Source: Candidatus Woesearchaeota archaeon
GTDB lineage: Archaea > Nanobdellota > Nanobdellia > SCGC-AAA011-G17 > JACPNG01
Assembly: GCA_018303365.1 (NCBI GenBank)
Contig: JAGVYI010000008.1
Location: 1-53,658, forward strand
DNA length: 53,658 bases
Reading direction: 5' to 3'
Part shown: in pieces, positions 35,581 through 43,078 of the stretch
How the letters are laid out: each line of letters opens with the position of its first letter
Numbering within the stretch: the stretch's first letter is position 1
Position numbers and translations under genes: made by a program
The notes under the pieces: generated by a model
What the model saw: only the letters and a program-made list of their open reading frames with translations
The model's database searches: none
Told to the model about the DNA's origin: nothing

Positions 35581-36315
35581 ATGGATGTTGCTATCCTTTA
35601 TTCAGGTGGAAAAGATTCAACATATGCAATACATGAAGTTCTAAAAAAAGGATGGAATATTAAATACTTAATTTCTATAAAGCCGACCAGGACGGATTGT
35701 TATCTTTTTCATTATGCTACCATTGAGCACACCAAAACGCTTGCAAGAATTCTTGGTTATAAGCATGTCTACGAAACCTGCAATGTTGCAGATCCCAAAA
35801 AAGAGGCAGAGATAGTTAAGAAGATAGTTGAAAAAAGCCCTGTTGATGCAATTGTTTTGGGTGGAACAGGGCTCCAGCAAACTCAGATCAAAAGCATTCA
35901 AGAGGTTCTAAGCCATCTAAAAGTAGGAGCCTTTGCAATGCACGATTCCCTTGATCATGATGGTCTTGTAAGGCAAATGATTGAGGATGGTTATAGGATC
36001 ATTATCACTCAGATTGCAGCAGAAGGTCTGACAGAAGAGTGGTTGGGTAAGGAGATAACCAAAGAGAATGCTGAAAAACTCTTTAACCTCTCAAGAAAGT
36101 ATGGTTTCCATTGTGGTGGTGAAGGGGGTCATTTTGATTCTCTTGTAATAGACGGCCCTATTTTTAAACGAAGCTTAGAGATTTTAAGCGCAGAAAGGAT
36201 TATGGAAAGTGAGTGTGTAGGTCACTTGATTCTTAAAAAAATTAGAGTAAAGACTAAACCGATAGAACATTCTAAAAAAATATATAATTCTCAATGTACC
36301 CTGACTAAGGACTGA
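35581..36315 (+). CDS. dph6: Diphthine-ammonia ligase (Dph6)
   Basis: This ATP-dependent amidase performs the last step of diphthamide synthesis on elongation factor 2. The PP-loop SGGKDS is at residues 8-13. Also typical are the VLGGTGLQQTQIKSIQEVL segment, the MIEDGYRIIITQIAAEGLTEEWLGKEI region and CGGEGGHFDSLVIDGPIF, where the EGG-HF-ss-DGP signature marks the ATP_bind_4 (MJ0570) family. At 244 residues it is slightly longer than the archaeal average, through a C-terminal extension. It is preceded by paralogue B by 31 bp. Other diphthamide genes are not in the window. Confidence 0.9.
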   Translation: MDVAILYSGGKDSTYAIHEVLKKGWNIKYLISIKPTRTDCYLFHYATIEHTKTLARILGYKHVYETCNVADPKKEAEIVKKIVEKSPVDAIVLGGTGLQQTQIKSIQEVLSHLKVGAFAMHDSLDHDGLVRQMIEDGYRIIITQIAAEGLTEEWLGKEITKENAEKLFNLSRKYGFHCGGEGGHFDSLVIDGPIFKRSLEILSAERIMESECVGHLILKKIRVKTKPIEHSKKIYNSQCTLTKD

Positions 36316-36398
36316 ATATGAACACAGATTTTACCTGTTTTCTTGATAAGAATACAAAAGACTTGGTTTTGAACCTATAACTAGGAAAGACGGCATAA

Positions 36399-36414
36399 AG
36401 GACAATCTTGTCCT
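36399..36414 (+). terminator. Short hairpin in the 217-bp gap after dph6
   Basis: AGGACAA and TTGTCCT form a 7-bp stem with a 2-base loop. No T-run follows, so it is only a weak terminator candidate. The rest of 36316-36485 holds a 20-codon open frame and a short in-frame stretch, nothing I can name. Confidence 0.25.
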
Positions 36415-36485
36415 AAGTTACAGAAAGCCACTGACTTAATGATTAAAGACTTTAAGCAAAACCTAAAATCTCTATAACTATCAGA

Positions 36486-36513
36486 AGTTCGTATAATAAG
36501 GATTATACGAAAC
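36486..36513. other. dif: dif-like XerA site
   Basis: The 28 bp divide into an 11-bp arm AGTTCGTATAA, a 6-bp centre TAAGGA and an 11-bp arm TTATACGAAAC. The arms are inverted copies for 9 bp next to the centre (apart from one further base on each side), with the ATAA-N6-TTAT core shared by bacterial and archaeal dif sites. It lies about 0.6 kb upstream of xerA on the same strand. Alternatively it is an operator of the gene at 36533, because it abuts that gene's TATA-like box. Confidence 0.5.
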
Positions 36514-36532
36514 ATTTATCTATAATAGCTCT

Positions 36533-37216
36533 ATGCTGCTTAAAATGGCAAAGAAAGTCGGAAATAAACCCCATGGTAAGAAAAGGGGTTCTAAAAAGTG
36601 TTTTATAGCTATAGACGAGTCCAATCATGGAGGGAACCCTGAGGTCATAGTTGCGGCTCTTACAAATAACCCCGCCTATATACAGCCAAACCTTGTTGCA
36701 GGGGGAACTTTGGATTCTGAAGGTTATTTTTTAATTAGAGGTGGTTTGTCGAAACGCAGGAACAAAAGTAGGAGAACTCCCTCTCCAGAAGGTGTCGAGT
36801 TTGTATATGCAATTTTATCCAAAGAGGTTGTTGCTGCCTACTCTTATGGGGAGGTGAAGTCTTTTTTTGTCAGTCAGTTAGTGCTTACTCTTTTGGAAAG
36901 AAAGGGACTCGGAAAACGTTCAAAAATAGAATTGTATATAGATGGGGTACTTTCAGAGAAGGCCACGCAAACCATTGTAGGAAGTATCCAAGCAAAATAT
37001 CCTCTTTTTGACTCCAGAAGGCTTTACACTTGGCCTAATTTGGACTGTTGTATACCACTCGTAAATGAAGCAGACGCCTATGCTTACAGGATTAAACGAC
37101 CTTACGAAAATCTCAACAGATCAGGAAGGGGTGGTCTTCAGCATCCAAGAAGAGTTAATCAAAAACAGAGGGTTGAAATTGGACTTCCGGAAAGATCTAA
37201 AAAGCCTAGAGACTGA
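36533..37216 (+). CDS. Hypothetical protein, possible RNase H-like fold
   Basis: The 227-residue protein has a basic N-terminus and the segment CFIAIDESNHGGNPEVIVAAL (Asp28-Glu29), later LYIDGVLSEKA and NEADAYAYRI. An acidic residue at the end of three separate beta strands suggests an RNase H-like nuclease arrangement, but I cannot assign a family. Either ATG 36533 or ATG 36545 could be the start; an ATTTATCTATAATAG box lies just upstream. Its last ~14 codons overlap the XerA reading frame (more if XerA starts earlier). It sits between a dif-like site and xerA, so it may belong to the same module. Confidence 0.55.
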   Translation: MLLKMAKKVGNKPHGKKRGSKKCFIAIDESNHGGNPEVIVAALTNNPAYIQPNLVAGGTLDSEGYFLIRGGLSKRRNKSRRTPSPEGVEFVYAILSKEVVAAYSYGEVKSFFVSQLVLTLLERKGLGKRSKIELYIDGVLSEKATQTIVGSIQAKYPLFDSRRLYTWPNLDCCIPLVNEADAYAYRIKRPYENLNRSGRGGLQHPRRVNQKQRVEIGLPERSKKPRD

Positions 37217-38009
37217 GCTTAAACTGCGTGGTTTCTCAAAAGAGACCGTTAAAACCTACCTTTATCACAACGAAGTTTTTCTAAAGTCGGTTAAAAAAAA
37301 GCCGAAAGAAATTAATGAGAAAGACATAAAAGCCTACCTTGTCCACCTCCTAGCAGACAAAAATGCTCATCCGAGGACGATTTCTCTTAAGAAGTCTGCC
37401 TTGAAGTTCTTCTATGATGGACTTCTCAAGAAAAATATTGTTCTCATAAAAACCCCCAAACTGCCTAAGAATGTCCCTGAAACCCTCTCAAAAGATGAAA
37501 TTCGCACACTCATAGGATCTGCCCCATCCACAAAAGCAATGTTAATAATCAAATTTCTCTATGCCACTGGCCTACGTGTTTCAGAATTAACCCACCTAAG
37601 GGTAAAGGACCTCAATCTAAAAGACAAATCTGGTTGGGTACGTCAAGGGAAGGGGGCCAAAGACCGTTTTTTTCCAATTTCAGATTCCATGCTTATATGT
37701 TTTGAGCATTACATAAAAGATATGCCCCAAGGGAATTATCTTTTTTCAGGTAAAAATGGTCCGCTCACCACAAGGGCCGTACAGAAAGTTATCCAAACCA
37801 CGGCAAAAAGAGCAGGAATAACGAAAAAAGTAACACCTCACAAGTTGCGCCACTCCTTTGCAACCCATCTGCTCAATGAAGGCACGGATATCCGGCTCAT
37901 CCAGGAGCTTCTCGGTCACGCGCAACTTTCTACAACCCAAATTTATACTCATGTCTCTAAAGAGCAACTCAGGAAGGTAAAGAACCCTCTAGATATTCTT
38001 GGTATTTAG
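37173..38009 (+). CDS. xerA: Tyrosine recombinase XerA
   Basis: This site-specific recombinase resolves chromosome dimers at dif. The SAM-like core-binding domain (LETELKLRGFSKETVKTYLYHNEVFLKSV) is followed by the catalytic domain with Arg in ATGLRVSELTHL, Lys in QGKGAKDRFFP, HKLRHSF, LGHAQLSTTQIYTH and the nucleophilic Tyr in QIYTHV. All six positions are intact. The frame opens at ATG 37065 but would overlap the previous gene by 152 bp, so I prefer TTG 37173 (or TTG 37179, which has GAGGG upstream). The product is about 278 residues, as in other XerA. It may also serve an integrated element. Confidence 0.85.
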   Translation: MKLDFRKDLKSLETELKLRGFSKETVKTYLYHNEVFLKSVKKKPKEINEKDIKAYLVHLLADKNAHPRTISLKKSALKFFYDGLLKKNIVLIKTPKLPKNVPETLSKDEIRTLIGSAPSTKAMLIIKFLYATGLRVSELTHLRVKDLNLKDKSGWVRQGKGAKDRFFPISDSMLICFEHYIKDMPQGNYLFSGKNGPLTTRAVQKVIQTTAKRAGITKKVTPHKLRHSFATHLLNEGTDIRLIQELLGHAQLSTTQIYTHVSKEQLRKVKNPLDILGI

Positions 38010-38032
38010 TGCCAAAAACTTTTAATAACTGA

Positions 38033-38341
38033 TTAATATTTTCGCTTTGTCCTTACACCTGCAAAGATGTTCGCAAAGACAGTATAGGTTATTTTCAATT
38101 CGCGTTTTCCCTTGCGGGTGAGGTGGTAAATTTTCTTTCTTCCCTTCTGTCGCAAGAGGATTAATTTATTTTCGCGAAGGTACTTTAACACAGGGTAAAT
38201 TGTCCCTGGTGTGAGTTTTCCAGCCTTTTTAGATCCGATGATATGTGCCAGTTCATCACCACAGTAGTTTTGCTTGGTGAGATTATGAAGAATAAGGAAG
38301 CGTAAAAACCCTCTAATCTCCAGATACTTTGGAAGTTTCAC
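38033..38341 (-). CDS. PadR-family transcriptional regulator
   Basis: The 102-residue protein matches the PadR winged helix: GFLRFLILHNLTKQNYCGDELAHII, the family signature LTPGTIYPVLKYLRENKLIL and a wing RQKGRKKIYHLTRKGKREL. No long C-terminal dimerisation helix is present, so it is a short PadR (s1-like). A TTTATATAAA box (38366-38377) lies about 30 bp upstream, and palindromes occur further up (38405-38421, 38431-38449). It is probably a repressor; the ligand is unknown. Confidence 0.82.
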   Translation of the reverse strand: MKLPKYLEIRGFLRFLILHNLTKQNYCGDELAHIIGSKKAGKLTPGTIYPVLKYLRENKLILLRQKGRKKIYHLTRKGKRELKITYTVFANIFAGVRTKRKY

Positions 38342-38404
38342 TTCCTTAGGAGGTTTCTCATTTATATAAATCTATTGGGTGACAGATAGTTGCCTAGCCA
38401 ATAT

Positions 38405-38421
38405 ATTGTTCATACAACAAT
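38405..38421. promoter_or_regulatory. Inverted repeat upstream of padR
   Basis: ATTGTT and AACAAT flank a 5-bp centre. Inverted repeats of this size in front of padR genes are often operator sites; here it lies about 30-50 bp upstream of the TATA box. Confidence 0.35.
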
Positions 38422-38430
38422 TATAAATTC

Positions 38431-38449
38431 TGCTAGAAATCTTCTAGCA
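38431..38449. promoter_or_regulatory. Palindrome TGCTAGAA-N3-TTCTAGCA
   Basis: A perfect 8-bp inverted repeat with a 3-bp centre in the gap between padR and the TM2-like gene, both on the minus strand. It may be an operator or a short hairpin 3' to the TM2-like gene. Confidence 0.35.
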
Positions 38450-38504
38450 ATCTAATAGAAAATAGTATTAGGATGCTATAGGTACCAAAAACTATACCTT
38501 TAGT

Positions 38505-38861
38505 CTACTGGGTTTCTTGGATTTGCTGGATAGATGTTACCAAGGCCCAAATCCATACGCCAAACATCAAAAAGAGCCCAACAACCACAAGTATTAGTGG
38601 AATTCCAACCAAAAACAGGACTAGTTGTAAAATCCCTTTCCTTGTATCGCCACCAACTATCGTTCCAACACCAGGAAGGACTAAAACATTGAGAAGTAGT
38701 CCTGCAATTGCTGCACCTTGACTCCGTTTTTTACTTGAAGAAGGCGTCACGGCAACCCTTGGTGTAGTCCCGACAATTCGTTTCCGCTTTGCAGAAACAG
38801 TTTTTCTAGTCGCTGTTGTTTTCCTTGCTGACCTTTTTTTTGTAATCCTCTTTTTTGCCAT
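38505..38861 (-). CDS. TM2-like membrane protein
   Basis: The 118-residue protein has a very basic first half (MAKKRITKKRSARKTTATRK, followed by KTVSAKRKRI) and two membrane helices (IAGLLLNVLVLPGVGTIVGG and ILVVVGLFLMFGVWIWALVTSIQ) separated by DTRKGILQLVLFLVGIPL. The layout is that of TM2-domain proteins (GxGxxxxG-DxxKG-QL). The basic tail could bind nucleic acid or lipid headgroups. Function is unknown. It shares strand with padR, 164 bp away, which may control it. Confidence 0.65.
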   Translation of the reverse strand: MAKKRITKKRSARKTTATRKTVSAKRKRIVGTTPRVAVTPSSSKKRSQGAAIAGLLLNVLVLPGVGTIVGGDTRKGILQLVLFLVGIPLILVVVGLFLMFGVWIWALVTSIQQIQETQ

Positions 38862-38932
38862 ATCTATGAGGAATAAAATATATTATATAAAACTATCGTA
38901 ATTTTTATATGGGAGTTAAACAATTCACTTAG

Positions 38933-39661
38933 GTGAAAGCGGTCATTTTCCTTTTGTTTTGTGCTGTTGTTCTTTCTTTAACTGCTTGTAGCGCTCCTGT
39001 AACGGGTGATGGGCCTCAAGTCGCGAAGTTCACTATCTTGGAAAACAAAACACTCGATCAAGAGGAAACGGCTGAAGAGCCAAATATTGTTAAAGAAGAG
39101 TCACCAGTACCGCAAAAGGTGGAAGGTGATAGTCAATCAAAAGAAGAATTTAGGCTCAAAGGAGGAGAAGAAATAACCTTCAAAGGGGTAGCTGTGAAGG
39201 TTGGTCAGATAACCCCAGAAGCAAGGTTCCTCGTATCAGTCGATGATGTTACCTATATCATAACAGAAACAAAATATGAAGAACTCATCAAAGGTCTTCT
39301 AGTGATGGTCAAGGATTTCGTTTATAATAAGACTCATCATGAAGAGAGTTTTGTTGTATTAAAGGTAAAGGGGCCCGACCTTGGTCCGGACGATTATATA
39401 TTCCTCGGAGAAGATAGGAAAGTCATAATGGGAGATAATTTTAAGGTAACTACCTTTGAGCCCAAACAGAAGCTTATAGAACTTCTGGTTGCAGACAGTT
39501 TCGTAGTCCGCTTAAAAGACAGTTTCGTAGTCCGCTTAAAAGAAGGAGACTCAAAAATGGTTGGTGTTTATAACCTGACAAACCTAAGAACTTTTCCAAG
39601 AGACAAGCGTTTTGAAAGTTCTGCAATTATCAGGGTGCTCGTACAAAATAATCAACAATAA
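38933..39661 (+). CDS. Predicted lipoprotein
   Basis: The 242-residue protein starts with GTG and has a classic lipoprotein signal (VIFLLFCAVVLSLTAC, lipobox LTAC at about 16-19). A low-complexity Glu/Pro segment follows, then beta-rich domains (EITFKGVAVKVGQI, RFLVSVDDVTYIITETKYEEL). Near residues 188-203 a perfect 24-bp tandem duplication (39494-39541) repeats the octapeptide DSFVVRLK. The protein is probably anchored to the outer membrane face. No enzymatic motif is evident. Confidence 0.7.
   Translation: MKAVIFLLFCAVVLSLTACSAPVTGDGPQVAKFTILENKTLDQEETAEEPNIVKEESPVPQKVEGDSQSKEEFRLKGGEEITFKGVAVKVGQITPEARFLVSVDDVTYIITETKYEELIKGLLVMVKDFVYNKTHHEESFVVLKVKGPDLGPDDYIFLGEDRKVIMGDNFKVTTFEPKQKLIELLVADSFVVRLKDSFVVRLKEGDSKMVGVYNLTNLRTFPRDKRFESSAIIRVLVQNNQQ
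39494..39541 (+). repeat. 24-bp perfect tandem duplication
   Basis: The unit begins GACAGTTTCGTAGTCCGC and ends TTAAAA; the two copies are identical at every base. It adds eight codons in frame. The complete identity suggests a very recent slippage or an assembly artefact. Confidence 0.8.
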
Positions 39662-39695
39662 AACTTATAATCCCCTATTTACTGTGTGGTGTTCT

Positions 39696-39769
39696 GGGCC
39701 CGTAGCTTAGGCTGGAAGAGCACTTGGCTCTTAACCAAGGGGTCGGGGGTTCAAATCCCTCCGGGCTCA
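39696..39769 (+). tRNA. tRNA-Lys (anticodon CUU)
   Basis: The cloverleaf is clear: acceptor GGGCCCG pairs with CGGGCTC (one G-T pair), D arm GCTT...GAGC, anticodon stem CTTGG/CCAAG with loop CTCTTAA giving anticodon CTT (CUU, lysine), variable loop GGGTC, T arm GGGGG-TTCAAAT-CCCTC, discriminator A. No CCA is encoded. It ends 3 bp before the convergent hef stop. A TATA-like CTTATAA is about 30 bp upstream of its start. Confidence 0.92.
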
Positions 39770-39772
39770 TTT

Positions 39773-41974
39773 CTAGGGAGAATAAGATTCTTTAAGAACC
39801 CTGCGAACCTCTAGGGCTTTTTTATCTCCTATCTTCTCAACCTTACAGAGTTCTTCAACAGAAGCGTTCATTATTTTTTCCACACTCCCGAAATGTTGAA
39901 GAAGGTTCTTTGCAAGTTGTGGGCCAATTCCAGGAAGAGCCTGAACAATAAACTCCTGCTGTTCTGGAAGGCTGAGGGGTTTATGGTCCGCACCTACCTT
40001 TGCTTCCTTGTTTCCTTTTTCATGTTCTCTCTTAGCAAGTGCAATAAGAATCCCTGCAGTTTCAAGGTGGTTTTTTGTGTAAAGGATAGGTACTTTGAAG
40101 TCAAGGAGAATGCTTGAAAGTGCTCCTTGCAGTGCATTGGGGTGCACCTTTCTTAGACTATAAATGTCCTCTTCTCCCTGAACAATAAGAAGGGGAACTT
40201 CATAATTGCTTCGCAGAGCTTTTACTTGTTCAAAGAGTCTCCGGTCAATTATTGAAGCAACAAAATCTGGCTTCGTCTTAATTTCCACAGCACAACGCTC
40301 AGAAAGAAGATAATCGCCGACAGAAATCTGCTCAAGACGGACATTGATTCCTTGATCTACAAGGTGTTTGAGAAGCGCTGAGGATTTCTCACGCACATCT
40401 GCAATAAAAGATATATCTTTTCTCTCCACAAAAGAGGATATTGGTTCTTGCCGCTCAAGGGTAATCTTCTTTTTCAGGTCTTTAAGAAGACTGTACATCC
40501 TTTTCTCTTTTCTATGGGCAATCCAATGATGGGCTTCATCACGCGTTCCCTTTGTCATTAGAACAATAACCTTCCCTTCTTGATGGCGTCCGCTTCTTCC
40601 TCTTCGTTGAATAGTGCGAATAGCCGATGCAACTGGCTCGTAAAAGATAACAAGATCAACGCTGGGCATATCAATTCCCTCTTCAGAAACACTTGTCCCA
40701 ACAAGAACGTTATAGTGCCCGTCACGGAAATCTTGGAGGGTTTGAATTTGTTCTTTCTGACTCATTCCTACACCACCTTTCTTAAGCTGTCCAACGAATA
40801 GTTTGCACCTCACCCCTTCAATTTTGTTAAGTTCTCCCACAAGGAAAGCAGCTGAATCCCGAAACTGGTTAAACACAAGTATCCTTTTGGCACCCGACAA
40901 GGTGGCTTCCTTAACAGCTGAGCAGACTTCTTTAACTTTCGGATGCTCTATGCCTTCTTCATGAAGCTTCTGGAGAATTACATAAGAAGATTTAAATGAT
41001 ATATCCCGTACAAGGTTTTGTATCGCCTTGACTTTGCTCTTCCTGCTTTCTTCATAAACCCCCTTGATATAACGAAGTGATGCACCAACCCCTTGGGTCT
41101 CAAGCATTTCAAGGGCATGGTGTGCTTTAAGTGCCTCTGCAGTAAGAGAGATTCCTTGCCAGTATCTCACATCACGCTCACCGCGTGAGAGGTGGCCATG
41201 GATTCTTCCCTGAAGCTCAAGAAGTTGGGTCTTGCTTACCGTATTCTGCAATTTAGCGACAAGCCCCCACTGAGAGAGTTGGGTAAGTTTTGAACGAAAG
41301 CAGGTTTCAAGGTGTTGTTGCGCTTGTTGAAGTTCTTCTGAAAGAGGAATTTGTCTCCAATCTATTTCTAAAGGGTAGTTATAAGGTGCAACATCTGGGT
41401 CATCGGAAGTGCGCACTTCAATTTCTTCAATAAATAGGTTTTTGCAAACATCCTGAATAGAAGATGGGTCAGACCCGGGAGAAGCAGTTATCCCCAGTAT
41501 AAGTGGGTGGTGTGCCTGCTTGCGGTACTGCTTTGCAAGAAAGGTGTATGAATAGTCTTTTACTGCGCGATGACATTCATCAAAAATGAAACAGGAGATT
41601 TGAGAGAGGTCAATTCTTCTGTTGATAATGTCAATTTCAATAGTCTGAGGTGTTCCGATGATAACCCTTGCTTTCTTAAGGAGTTCAACCCGTTTTGAAG
41701 CCCGAATAGCTCCTGTGAAAAGGGCAACCTCCTCTTCGGAAAGGGAGCTGTGTTCCCTAAATGTTTCAACATGCTGCTGGTTTAGGGGTTTCGTTGGACT
41801 AACAAGTATAATTTTAGAATCAGGAAAATTGTTAAGGCGATGAATCCCCAGCATAAGGGCAATCCCGGTTTTACCTAGTCCGGTCGGTAATACGACCAAG
41901 CACGACTTTCTTATGCAACTATCAAGGATTGTTTGCTGGTAGAGTCGGGGTGTAAAATTGCGAAGTTGAATCAT
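39773..41974 (-). CDS. hef: Hef, fused SF2 helicase and XPF-family nuclease
   Basis: Hef processes stalled replication forks and branched DNA. The helicase has Walker A LPTGLGKT (29-36), Walker B-type FDECH and the C-terminal RecA-like segment with TSVSEEGIDMP and QRRGRSGR. The nuclease domain runs from about 525 (ADVREKSSALLKHLVDQGI, VGDYLLSE) with the catalytic motif VEIKTKPDF, where the usual ERK is EIK; then two helix-hairpin-helix units (LPGIGPQLAKNLLQHFG, EKIGDKKALEVRRVL). At 733 residues it has both modules fused. The Arg-to-Ile change may reduce activity. Confidence 0.93.
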   Translation of the reverse strand: MIQLRNFTPRLYQQTILDSCIRKSCLVVLPTGLGKTGIALMLGIHRLNNFPDSKIILVSPTKPLNQQHVETFREHSSLSEEEVALFTGAIRASKRVELLKKARVIIGTPQTIEIDIINRRIDLSQISCFIFDECHRAVKDYSYTFLAKQYRKQAHHPLILGITASPGSDPSSIQDVCKNLFIEEIEVRTSDDPDVAPYNYPLEIDWRQIPLSEELQQAQQHLETCFRSKLTQLSQWGLVAKLQNTVSKTQLLELQGRIHGHLSRGERDVRYWQGISLTAEALKAHHALEMLETQGVGASLRYIKGVYEESRKSKVKAIQNLVRDISFKSSYVILQKLHEEGIEHPKVKEVCSAVKEATLSGAKRILVFNQFRDSAAFLVGELNKIEGVRCKLFVGQLKKGGVGMSQKEQIQTLQDFRDGHYNVLVGTSVSEEGIDMPSVDLVIFYEPVASAIRTIQRRGRSGRHQEGKVIVLMTKGTRDEAHHWIAHRKEKRMYSLLKDLKKKITLERQEPISSFVERKDISFIADVREKSSALLKHLVDQGINVRLEQISVGDYLLSERCAVEIKTKPDFVASIIDRRLFEQVKALRSNYEVPLLIVQGEEDIYSLRKVHPNALQGALSSILLDFKVPILYTKNHLETAGILIALAKREHEKGNKEAKVGADHKPLSLPEQQEFIVQALPGIGPQLAKNLLQHFGSVEKIMNASVEELCKVEKIGDKKALEVRRVLKESYSP

Positions 41975-41995
41975 GAATATGTTGGTTTCACAAAC

Positions 41996-42004
41996 CTTAA
42001 AAAC
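41996..42004. promoter_or_regulatory. Shared TATA-like box between hef and the membrane gene at 42025
   Basis: CTTAAAAAC, centred near 42000, is about 26 bp from the hef ATG at 41974 and 25 bp from the ATG at 42025. This is the third divergent pair in the window with one central A/T box and start codons about 50 bp apart. Confidence 0.45.
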
Positions 42005-42024
42005 GCGATCATTGGCGCAAAGTT

Positions 42025-42291
42025 ATGCTATTGAAACTAATGGGGCTTATGGACCTCCTTTGCGCAATCACCCTCTTTTTCTTACACTTTGGTCTTTTCA
42101 AGGTCTTAGGGTGGGTTTGCTTAGGTTACCTTGTTTTAAAAGCATTGATGTTTATAAACTCTTGGGCGACATTGGTCGATGCTTTAGGGGTAGTTTTTAT
42201 TTTCCTTGCAATTTTTGGAGTCTTTGTAACTCCTACCTGGATTTTTGTGTTTTGGTACTTCCAAAAAGGCTTGTTTAGTATGTTCAGCTGA
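42025..42291 (+). CDS. Small membrane protein, conserved in DPANN
   Basis: The 88-residue protein has four tightly packed hydrophobic segments (LMDLLCAITLFFLHFGLF, VLGWVCLGYLVLKALMFI, LVDALGVVFIFLAIFGVFV, WIFVFWYFQKGLFSMF). Similar small proteins beginning MDLL and ending WxFQKGxFS are, in my memory, widespread and uncharacterised in DPANN genomes. Start ATG 42025 sits 25 bp from the shared box. It overlaps the convergent M50-like gene by 8 bp. Transport or membrane-shaping function is unknown. Confidence 0.65.
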   Translation: MLLKLMGLMDLLCAITLFFLHFGLFKVLGWVCLGYLVLKALMFINSWATLVDALGVVFIFLAIFGVFVTPTWIFVFWYFQKGLFSMFS

Positions 42292-43078
42292 ACCGCCAAT
42301 ACATGCTAAGTGCAACAATAACCACAGAAAAAGAGCCGCTCAAAAGTACACTTGTAATTCCTCCTGCAAAAAAAGACAGTACGAAAAAAACAACAGAAAA
42401 ACTAAACCCAAATATATACAGGAAGTTTGACCCGAAGAATATTTTTGCTCCATCAAGGTCAGAAAATGGAATAAAACTAAAAAGTGCAATTAAAGCATTT
42501 ATCAATATGACTTCGCGAAAAAAAGTTGGTGAAAATGTCTGGAGCACAGCAGCGAAAAAAATATTTGCAAGAGGCCCCCCAAGCGCAATAATGCCTGTTT
42601 CATAACCCCCAATATTCTTGAAACTCCTTCCAACTCGTCGCAGTGGTTCCTCAAAGATTTCAAACCTCTCTACAGAAAGGAAGTATCCCTTTCCAAGTGA
42701 GAGGAGTGTAACAAAGAAACTAAGTAAGAGCCCCAATGGAATGTAAGTAAGGACATAGCCCTTGCCAAAGAAATTGAATCTCATCGGGCACTTTGTCCTT
42801 TTCGCAAACCCATAGCGTTGGATTCCCCATGTTCTATATTCGGTTGTTGCTCCATAACGTTGAGCCATCCACTTATGCCCTATTTGGTGTATGAGAAATG
42901 CAACAAGAACAACAACAAAGGTCTTCAAAAAATTGAGAAGCCAGTGTATGGTTGAGAAGTTGCTTCTTCCATCATCGAAAGCAAACGCAAATGTTACAAT
43001 GAGCACAGAAATAATAAGGAGTTTGAGTTCATGGGTGTTGAAATTTATGGTACTGTTTGAGAAGCCTGATGACACCAT
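42284..43078 (-). CDS. M50-like membrane protein with degenerate HExxH (HQxxH)
   Basis: The 264-residue protein has about six membrane helices and the layout of site-2-type proteases: FLIHQIGHKWMAQRYGA carries the zinc motif with Gln in place of the catalytic Glu, and IPFSDLDGAKIFF provides the Asp ligand region. Two His and the Asp are kept, so metal binding may persist without proteolysis. ATG 43078 is used; an earlier start would increase overlap with traB. It overlaps the traB gene upstream by 50 bp, so the two are probably co-expressed. A regulatory pseudoprotease is possible. Confidence 0.72.
   Translation of the reverse strand: MVSSGFSNSTINFNTHELKLLIISVLIVTFAFAFDDGRSNFSTIHWLLNFLKTFVVVLVAFLIHQIGHKWMAQRYGATTEYRTWGIQRYGFAKRTKCPMRFNFFGKGYVLTYIPLGLLLSFFVTLLSLGKGYFLSVERFEIFEEPLRRVGRSFKNIGGYETGIIALGGPLANIFFAAVLQTFSPTFFREVILINALIALFSFIPFSDLDGAKIFFGSNFLYIFGFSFSVVFFVLSFFAGGITSVLLSGSFSVVIVALSMYWRFS

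Noticed and set aside
36316-36485. Possible degraded gene after dph6
   Set aside because: There is a 20-codon frame and a separate open stretch (FEPITRKDGIKDN) in another frame, but I recognise no family and the lengths are within chance.
33611-39769. Possible integrated element bounded by XerA and tRNA-Lys
   Set aside because: No repeat of the tRNA 3' end was found upstream by eye, and housekeeping dph6 lies inside; kept only as an alternative for XerA.
42303-42605. Plus-strand frame opposite the M50-like gene
   Set aside because: It overlaps fully with a well-supported membrane protein gene and lacks a promoter or recognisable motif.
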